NCBI RefSeq assembly: GCF_018860855.1 | Contig: NZ_JAHKQE010000038.1 | Location: 1-64,000, forward strand | Direction of reading: 5' to 3' | Length of the DNA stretch: 64,000 nt | DNA from: Amphritea atlantica | GTDB taxonomy: Bacteria; Pseudomonadota; Gammaproteobacteria; Pseudomonadales; Balneatricaceae | In this document: piece after piece, positions 58,757 to 64,000 of the stretch | Layout of the letters: each line of letters begins with the position of its first letter | Numbering within the stretch: the stretch's first letter is position 1 | Translations under genes and position numbers: made by a program | The notes under the pieces: generated by a model | What the model saw: only the letters and a program-made list of their open reading frames with translations | What the model was told of the DNA's origin: nothing | Databases searched by the model: none

Positions 58757-59887
58757 ATGGCAAATTCGTGGCGACATTCTGCACTTGCTGAGAAGCATCG
58801 AGCTCTTGGTTCAAAATTGGAAGATTGGAACGGTATGGGAACTCCTTGGAGCTACGATAGCGATTTATCGCTAGCTCATGAAGCGATCCGTACTAAAGCG
58901 GGCTTGATGGATGTATCCGGCTTAAAAAAAGTACACTTCGTTGGCCCCCATGCAGAAAACTTACTTGAGTATGTCTGCACCCGAGATATCACTAAGCTGT
59001 ACCCTGGCAAATCTGTCTATGCCACTATTCTGAACGAATCCGGTAAATTTGTGGATGACTGCGTTATCTACCGTACCGGACCCAATGCGTTCATGGTGGT
59101 GTTTGGCGCAGGTAATGGTTATGAAATGCTGGTTCGTGCGTCTCAAGGCCGTCAGGTATCCGTGTTGTTTGATGACGACCTGCATGATCTATCATTACAG
59201 GGCCCTATCGCGGTCGATTTTCTGGCTGAACATGTACCGGGGATTCGTGAACTCCCTTACTTCCACCATATGCAGACCCGCCTATTTGGTCTGCCGGTAA
59301 TGATCTCCCGCACCGGTTATACCGGCGAAAGGGGTTATGAAATTTTCTGTAAAGCCGCCGATGCCCCTGCCATCTGGGACACCATTTTGGAACTCGGTGC
59401 ACCACAAGGCATCATTCCTTGCGCCTTTACTGCATTAGATATGTTACGTGTTGAGAGCTATCTGCTGTTCTTCCCTTATGACAATTCAGAAATGTATCCT
59501 TTTGCCGATGAAGCAGCAGGCGATACCCTTTGGGAGCTGGGCTTAGACTTTACCGTTTCAAAAGATAAAACCGACTTCCGCGGTGCCAACGAGCACTTTA
59601 GATTAAAAGGCCAAGAACGCTTCAAGATATTTGGCGCACTATTGGAAGGCGATCAAGCCGCTCAAGAAGGCGACACCTTATGGGCTGACGGCAAGCAAGT
59701 GGGTGTGATTACCTGTGCAATGTATTCACGCTTGACTAAAAAATCGATGGCGCTAGTCCGTTTTGATACCGACTATGCCGTGCAAGGTACACCACTGGAA
59801 GTTAAAGGCAGCTTGAGTGTTTCTGCGATTGCTCACTCATTACCCTTTGACGATCCCGATAAGAAAAAACGTACCGCCAAAGGCTAA
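58757..59887 (+). CDS. GcvT/DmdA-family tetrahydrofolate-dependent aminomethyl- or methyltransferase
   Basis: A 376-residue protein of the glycine cleavage T-protein superfamily, which moves one-carbon groups from an amine or sulfonium substrate to tetrahydrofolate. KAGLMDVSGLKKVHFVGP, TRDITKLYPGKSVYATILNE, ISRTGYTGERGYEIF and ALDMLRVESYLLFF are superfamily signatures. It is not a housekeeping gcvT because gcvH and gcvP are absent. Dimethylsulfoniopropionate demethylase DmdA and dimethylglycine- or sarcosine-type demethylases are possible. AGGGAA precedes the ATG. The adjacent formate dehydrogenase fits a C1-oxidation role. Confidence 0.85.
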   Translation: MANSWRHSALAEKHRALGSKLEDWNGMGTPWSYDSDLSLAHEAIRTKAGLMDVSGLKKVHFVGPHAENLLEYVCTRDITKLYPGKSVYATILNESGKFVDDCVIYRTGPNAFMVVFGAGNGYEMLVRASQGRQVSVLFDDDLHDLSLQGPIAVDFLAEHVPGIRELPYFHHMQTRLFGLPVMISRTGYTGERGYEIFCKAADAPAIWDTILELGAPQGIIPCAFTALDMLRVESYLLFFPYDNSEMYPFADEAAGDTLWELGLDFTVSKDKTDFRGANEHFRLKGQERFKIFGALLEGDQAAQEGDTLWADGKQVGVITCAMYSRLTKKSMALVRFDTDYAVQGTPLEVKGSLSVSAIAHSLPFDDPDKKKRTAKG

Positions 59888-59907
59888 TCGTTATACTTCA
59901 CGGCACA

Positions 59908-59938
59908 AAGGGTGCGGTTCATTCTTCACCGCACCCTT
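59908..59938. terminator. Hairpin after the GcvT-like gene
   Basis: AAGGGTGCGGT (59908-59918) pairs perfectly with ACCGCACCCTT (59928-59938). It lies between convergent genes and probably terminates the GcvT-like transcript, though the T tract is short. Confidence 0.7.
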
Positions 59939-59994
59939 GTAAGGTGCTGGTGAGCCTGCGAACCGCACCGATGATATTTATGCAGTCTCAGCTT

Positions 59995-61068
59995 TTATCC
60001 CGTAAAAACGGAGTCGATAGAGACCACCTCCCCACAATCATCCGGTGAATACCCTGGCAGTTGCTGCACCGCCGCTTGGAAGGCTTCGCTGCGGATACTG
60101 GCTAACAAACGCACCATTGCCTCCTGTTTAAGGGTTTTATGGTGGCACACAAACAAATAATACTCAGAAGATAACGGTATAAAATCAAGACCAAACTGGC
60201 TCGCCGCCGCCTTCACCCCCATGCCTACATCCGCCATTCCCGCACCGACGAAAGCTGCCACCGCTGAATGAGTGAACTCCTCATCAGCAAAACCATTGAT
60301 CCGCTTGCTATTAATGCCCTCGCGGACGAGTAACTCATCAAGCAATGCCCGGGTGCCAGAGTCTTTCTGCCGATTGATAAACTTAACGTCGTTACGTACC
60401 AAATCCTGTAGTCCAGCAATCTCTTTAGGGTTACCGGGTTTGATCATCAGTCCCTGTTGTCGGGTAATAAATTTAACAATTTTATGTACCCTCGGTTTTA
60501 AGTGCCGACTGTAAGTTTCATACAACGCATCACTCATACCGCCGGCTCGACCATTGGCCGGCACATGAAACCCTGCCACATCACACACACCCCGATTGAG
60601 CGACGCTAAGGTGTCCTCTGCACTTTTATATTGAAGATCCAACTGAATATCGCTACTAAAACTGGGTAGCAAGGCCACCGCATAACCATAGCTGGCATGT
60701 AATCTTAGTAACGGATTCACCCCTTCCAGCGCCCGATGGATTTCTAAATTAAGCTCTGAAGCCAAACTGTCTAATTGTGGTTCAAGTCGAGCCAACACAC
60801 GCTGCTCGGCCCACAACAGTTTTTCCCCTAACGCCGACAGTGTCGCCCCTTTGCCCTTTTGCATATCCACCAGCGGTAGGCCAAAAAATGCTGCCCAAGT
60901 ATTCAACAGATTCCAGCCATGGCGATAGGAGATGCCTATTTTTTTAGTGGCTTCGGTGAGCTTGCCAGTCTCATGTATCGCACCCAATAATGAAAATAAC
61001 TGGGGATTCAATTGGTTACCACCGGAATCACGGAATGACCAACTAGGAACAACCTGAATTCGCTTCAT
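59995..61068 (-). CDS. ModE-type helix-turn-helix regulator with periplasmic-binding-protein-like domain
   Basis: Residues ~20-95 form a ModE/LysR-like winged helix (LFSLLGAIHETGKLTEATKK, ISYRHGWNLLNTW); the rest is a PBP-superfamily ligand domain (VAGFHVPA, NRQKDSGTRALLDELL). Such proteins sense molybdate or a molybdopterin-related ligand next to molybdoenzyme genes. It is divergent from fdsGBA, whose enzyme needs molybdopterin, making it their probable regulator. GTG at 61074 is an alternative start to ATG 61068. Confidence 0.85.
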   Translation of the reverse strand: MKRIQVVPSWSFRDSGGNQLNPQLFSLLGAIHETGKLTEATKKIGISYRHGWNLLNTWAAFFGLPLVDMQKGKGATLSALGEKLLWAEQRVLARLEPQLDSLASELNLEIHRALEGVNPLLRLHASYGYAVALLPSFSSDIQLDLQYKSAEDTLASLNRGVCDVAGFHVPANGRAGGMSDALYETYSRHLKPRVHKIVKFITRQQGLMIKPGNPKEIAGLQDLVRNDVKFINRQKDSGTRALLDELLVREGINSKRINGFADEEFTHSAVAAFVGAGMADVGMGVKAAASQFGLDFIPLSSEYYLFVCHHKTLKQEAMVRLLASIRSEAFQAAVQQLPGYSPDDCGEVVSIDSVFTG

Positions 61069-61189
61069 ATGCACAATATTTCATATTTCGTAGATGACCA
61101 ACTAATGCTACTTTAAACGTTACTATAAAGCACATAGATTAAGCTTTTCAGACACCAGAACAGCAACATATGAATTCTATTTCATATGT
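61064..61189. promoter_or_regulatory. Divergent control region of the formate dehydrogenase locus with TTCATAT repeats
   Basis: TTCATAT occurs at 61064 and 61080, and a perfect 9-base dyad ACATATGAA (61166-61174) / TTCATATGT (61181-61189) sits just before fdsG. The repeated ATATGAA core flanks both start sites, fitting an operator for the divergent ModE-type regulator. The -10/-35 boxes are not assigned. Confidence 0.55.
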
Positions 61190-61206
61190 TATACGAGAAT
61201 AAAAAA

Positions 61207-61698
61207 ATGACCGCAGCCAAAGAGCAGTTATTACCGGTAGTGAGCGATGTCATTGCCGATCTGAAGCATAAACCCGGCGCGTTACTGCCGATTCTTCATG
61301 AAATCCAAAACCGTCTCGGTTATATCCCCCCCGAATCCGTACCGCTGATTGCTGAATCACTGAACCAATCCCGTGCAGATATTCACGGCGTCATCAGTTT
61401 TTATCATCAATTTCGCAGCACCGCGCCAGGCAAACATACTGTTGAAGTTTGCCGCGCTGAAGCTTGCCAAGCAATGGGGGCACGCCAACTCGAGGCTCAC
61501 GCCAAAGCGAGCCTTGGGGTCGATTATCACGGCACCACCAGCGATAACAATATCACCCTTGAAGAGGTCTACTGCCTCGGTAACTGCGCTTGCTCCCCTT
61601 CAGTGCGGATTAACGATGAAATCATCGGTCGGGTGACCCCAGAGAAATTTGATCAGCTAATTGACGGGCTGCGTTCACAAGCGCTGGAGGTACACTGA
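61207..61698 (+). CDS. fdsG: NAD-dependent formate dehydrogenase gamma subunit
   Basis: A NuoE-like thioredoxin-fold [2Fe-2S] subunit of soluble formate dehydrogenase. The four Cys ligands are in EVCRAEACQ and [31 protein letters not shown] and [13 protein letters not shown] are typical of the family. Start ATG 61207 has GAGA upstream; an earlier in-frame ATG at 61186 lies within the operator-like dyad. Its stop overlaps the fdsB start by one base. Confidence 0.92.
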   Translation: MTAAKEQLLPVVSDVIADLKHKPGALLPILHEIQNRLGYIPPESVPLIAESLNQSRADIHGVISFYHQFRSTAPGKHTVEVCRAEACQAMGARQLEAHAKASLGVDYHGTTSDNNITLEEVYCLGNCACSPSVRINDEIIGRVTPEKFDQLIDGLRSQALEVH

Positions 61699-63272
61699 TG
61701 AGCGTAACCAAAGTATTTATACCACGGGATACCACTGCACTGGCCATGGGGGCCGATCAACTGGCTCGCGAGATAGCAGCAGAAGCCGCCAACCGCGGTG
61801 AAACCATTGAGATTATTCGAAATGGCTCCCGTGGTCTGTTCTGGCTGGAACCTTTAGTCGAAGTTGAAACCAACACTGGCCGTATCGCCTATGGTCCGGT
61901 TACTAGCCAAGATATCGATAGCCTGTTTGATCAAGCTTTTCTCAGCGGTGCGACCGATCACCCGTTGTGTCAGGGATTGACCGAAGAGATCCCTTACCTG
62001 AAAAAACAACAACGACTGACGTTCGCTCGCGCGGGTATTACCGACCCCGTTTCGCTGGATGATTATCAGCAACTGGATGGCTTCAACGGACTGAAAAAAG
62101 CACTACAGATGGATGGCCAAACGATTGTCGATGAAGTGAAGGCCTCCGGTTTACGAGGCCGTGGTGGCGCAGCCTTCCCCACCGGCATCAAGTGGCAAAC
62201 CGTATTAGATGCAACCTCTCCCAAGCAGCAAAAGTATATCGTCTGTAATGCTGATGAGGGCGATTCCGGTACCTTTGCCGACCGTATGGTGATGGAGGCC
62301 GACCCCTATATGCTAATTGAAGGCATGACCATTGCTGGCCTCGCTGTGGGTGCTGACCAAGGCTACATCTATCTGCGCTCCGAATATCCCGTCGCCTATC
62401 AGATTCTCAATGAAGCGATTGCCAAGGCAGAAGCGGCAGGGTTTCTTGGCGAGAACATTCTCGATAGCGGTAAGACCTTTAACCTTGAAGTACGTCTAGG
62501 CGCTAAAGCTTATATTTGCGGTGAAGAAACCTCGCTGCTGGAAAGCCTCGAAGGCAAACGCGGCATGGTGCGGGCTAAGCCTCCCTTACCTGCGATTGTT
62601 GGACTATTTGGTCAGCCGACGATTGTTAATAACGTGCTGTCGCTCGCAGCGGTTCCTTACATTCTCTCCAACGGCGGTCAAGCGTATGCGGATTATGGGA
62701 TGGGGCGTTCACTTGGCACCCTGCCTTTCCAGCTGGCGGGTAATATTAAACGCGGCGGTCTGATTGAGCTGGCCTTCGGTGTCACCTTGCGTGAACTGTT
62801 AGAAGAGTACGGCGGTGGCACCTTCAGTGAGCGGCCGATGCGGGCGGTGCAAGTAGGTGGTCCTCTATGTGCCTACCTGCCTGAAAGTCAGTGGGACACG
62901 CCGATGGATTATGAATCCTTTCAAGCGGTCGGTGCCGCACTCGGACACGGCGGTATCGTGGTATTTGATGACACTGTGGATATGTCCGCCCAAGCGCGCT
63001 TTTCCATGGAGTTCTGCGTCGCGGAATCCTGCGGCAAATGTACGCCTTGCCGTATCGGCTCAACCCGTGGGGTCGAAGTGATTGACCGGATTCGTAACGA
63101 TGAAAACCGCGCAGCCAATATGGAACTACTAAGCGATCTATGCGACACCATGATCGACGGTTCATTATGCGCCATGGGCGGCATGACGCCGTTCCCTGTG
63201 CAGAGTGCCGTTAAGCATTTTCCGGAAGACTTCAACCAACCTGCACAAAATAATAATGGGGCTCGGTCATGA
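61698..63272 (+). CDS. fdsB: NAD-dependent formate dehydrogenase beta subunit
   Basis: A NuoF-like subunit that holds FMN and NAD and one [4Fe-4S] cluster. An N-terminal thioredoxin-like part (~1-120) precedes GLRGRGGAAFPTGIKW (NAD site), NADEGDSGTFADR (FMN site), ICGEETSLLESLEGKRG and the cluster motif CGKCTPCRIGSTRG. Length 524 matches FdsB. Overlaps fdsA by 4 bases. Confidence 0.95.
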   Translation: MSVTKVFIPRDTTALAMGADQLAREIAAEAANRGETIEIIRNGSRGLFWLEPLVEVETNTGRIAYGPVTSQDIDSLFDQAFLSGATDHPLCQGLTEEIPYLKKQQRLTFARAGITDPVSLDDYQQLDGFNGLKKALQMDGQTIVDEVKASGLRGRGGAAFPTGIKWQTVLDATSPKQQKYIVCNADEGDSGTFADRMVMEADPYMLIEGMTIAGLAVGADQGYIYLRSEYPVAYQILNEAIAKAEAAGFLGENILDSGKTFNLEVRLGAKAYICGEETSLLESLEGKRGMVRAKPPLPAIVGLFGQPTIVNNVLSLAAVPYILSNGGQAYADYGMGRSLGTLPFQLAGNIKRGGLIELAFGVTLRELLEEYGGGTFSERPMRAVQVGGPLCAYLPESQWDTPMDYESFQAVGAALGHGGIVVFDDTVDMSAQARFSMEFCVAESCGKCTPCRIGSTRGVEVIDRIRNDENRAANMELLSDLCDTMIDGSLCAMGGMTPFPVQSAVKHFPEDFNQPAQNNNGARS

Positions 63273-64000
63273 TTCAGATTTTTGATCCCAACGTCGATTA
63301 CAACAAAGATTATGGCACCCCAGCGAGTGTTTCCGAAAACTTGATCACCCTCGAGATCGATGGTAAATCGATCACCGTGCCTGAAGGCACTTCGGTGCTG
63401 CGCGCGGCAGCTGAAGCCGATATTAATATCCCCAAACTCTGTGCCACCGACAACTTGGAAGCATTTGGTTCTTGTCGTATCTGTGCGGTTGAGATTGAAG
63501 GCCGCCGAGGCACACCAGCGTCATGCACGACGCCTGCTGAAGCCGGCATGAAAGTCACTACCCAGAATAAGCGCTTGGGTAAACTGCGTCGCAATATTAT
63601 GGAGTTGTATATCTCCGATCACCCGCTCGACTGTCTTACCTGCCCTGCTAATGGCAACTGTGAACTGCAGGATGTGGCGGGTGAAGTCGGCTTACGTGAA
63701 GTACGGTACGGCTTCAGCGGTGAGAATCACCTAGACGCAGAGAAAGATAACTCCAACCCCTATTTCAGTTTTGATCCGAGTAAATGTATCGTCTGCTCCC
63801 GCTGTGTACGCGCCTGCGGTGAGGTTCAAGGCACTTTCGCTCTGACCATCGATGGTCGCGGCTTCGATTCCAAAGTATCCCCCGGACAGAATGAAGCGTT
63901 TCTCGATTCCGAATGTGTCTCCTGTGGTGCCTGTGTGCAGGCCTGCCCGACTTCAACCCTGATGGAAAAATCGGTCATTGAAGTGGGCCAACCGGAACAC
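63269..64000 (+). CDS. fdsA: NAD-dependent formate dehydrogenase alpha subunit, 5' part
   Basis: The molybdopterin-bearing catalytic subunit, truncated by the window edge after 244 codons of about 950. Visible are the [2Fe-2S] ferredoxin domain (Cys58, 69, 72, 86), the His-Cys3 cluster (His118, Cys122, 125, 131) and two [4Fe-4S] motifs (Cys173, 176, 179, 183 and Cys216, 219, 222, 226). The molybdopterin domain lies beyond the edge. Starts on the fdsB stop (ATGA). fdsC and fdsD would be expected downstream. Confidence 0.95.
   Translation, partial: MIQIFDPNVDYNKDYGTPASVSENLITLEIDGKSITVPEGTSVLRAAAEADINIPKLCATDNLEAFGSCRICAVEIEGRRGTPASCTTPAEAGMKVTTQNKRLGKLRRNIMELYISDHPLDCLTCPANGNCELQDVAGEVGLREVRYGFSGENHLDAEKDNSNPYFSFDPSKCIVCSRCVRACGEVQGTFALTIDGRGFDSKVSPGQNEAFLDSECVSCGACVQACPTSTLMEKSVIEVGQPEH

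Noticed and set aside
58542-58814. 90-codon minus-strand frame before the GcvT-like gene
   Set aside because: It overlaps the GcvT-like start and leader hairpin and has no family features.

Overview
The window looks like chromosome of a marine or halophilic gammaproteobacterium, most like the Oceanospirillales (Amphritea/Neptunomonas/Marinobacterium-type). The basis is established families: RNase R, YcaO, BolA, RecQ, SlyB, UPF0149, a complete urt-ure cluster, a glucosylglycerate (compatible solute) operon, a soluble NAD-dependent formate dehydrogenase and a LapA-type adhesin. Genus cannot be fixed without a search. No prophage, insertion sequence, integrase or CRISPR array was seen.

Layout. 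1-1432 (minus): N-terminal part of a large surface adhesin with a LapG-type TAAG cleavage motif and Calx-beta repeats, broken by an apparent frameshift near 235. 1901-5377: metzincin-like membrane protein, YqaA-family membrane protein, RecQ. 5470-6063: UPF0149 protein. 6235-11520 (minus): SlyB, ClsB-like cardiolipin synthase, ABC exporter, BolA, DUF3422 protein. 11614-12770: two divergent orphan genes. 12819-18486 (minus): a three-gene SMC complex of the MksFEB/JetABC (Wadjet-like) family with no JetD nuclease. 18705-20432: YcaO. 20717-21389: tandem tRNA array, 2 Asn then 4 Pro. 22031-23173: membrane diguanylate cyclase. 23968-26316: RNase R. 26437-30314 (minus): glucosylglycerate synthesis and phosphorolysis operon. 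31086-35709 (plus): polyamine-type ABC importer. 35790-38616: DJ-1/PfpI protein, an MDR oxidoreductase and a divergent LysR regulator.

38730-50422 (minus) is one nitrogen-scavenging block: urea ABC importer urtABCDE, then urease ureDABCEFG, then HupE/UreJ for nickel. Many neighbours overlap by 4 bases, so transcription from urtA through ureG is likely. Two hairpins between urtA and urtB probably give extra urtA mRNA. Upstream are a perfect dyad, a 33-bp tandem duplication and an AT-rich island (50884-53497) holding an unrecognised secreted protein with a 21-residue acidic repeat. Beyond it lies a two-component pair (53856-58261) whose kinase has an NCS1 permease-like sensor domain joined by a cysteine cluster to a hybrid kinase. 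It is a candidate sensor of urea or nucleobases for the urea locus.

58757-64000: a GcvT/DmdA-like tetrahydrofolate-dependent enzyme, a ModE-type regulator with a periplasmic-binding-protein-like domain, and divergent fdsGBA for formate oxidation; fdsA runs off the right edge. Together they suggest C1 oxidation, from methyl or aminomethyl groups via tetrahydrofolate to formate and then CO2.

No wholly new defence system could be demonstrated. The most promising less-described items are the JetD-less SMC operon, the permease-sensor kinase with its neighbouring repeat-bearing secreted protein, and the dyad upstream of urtA.
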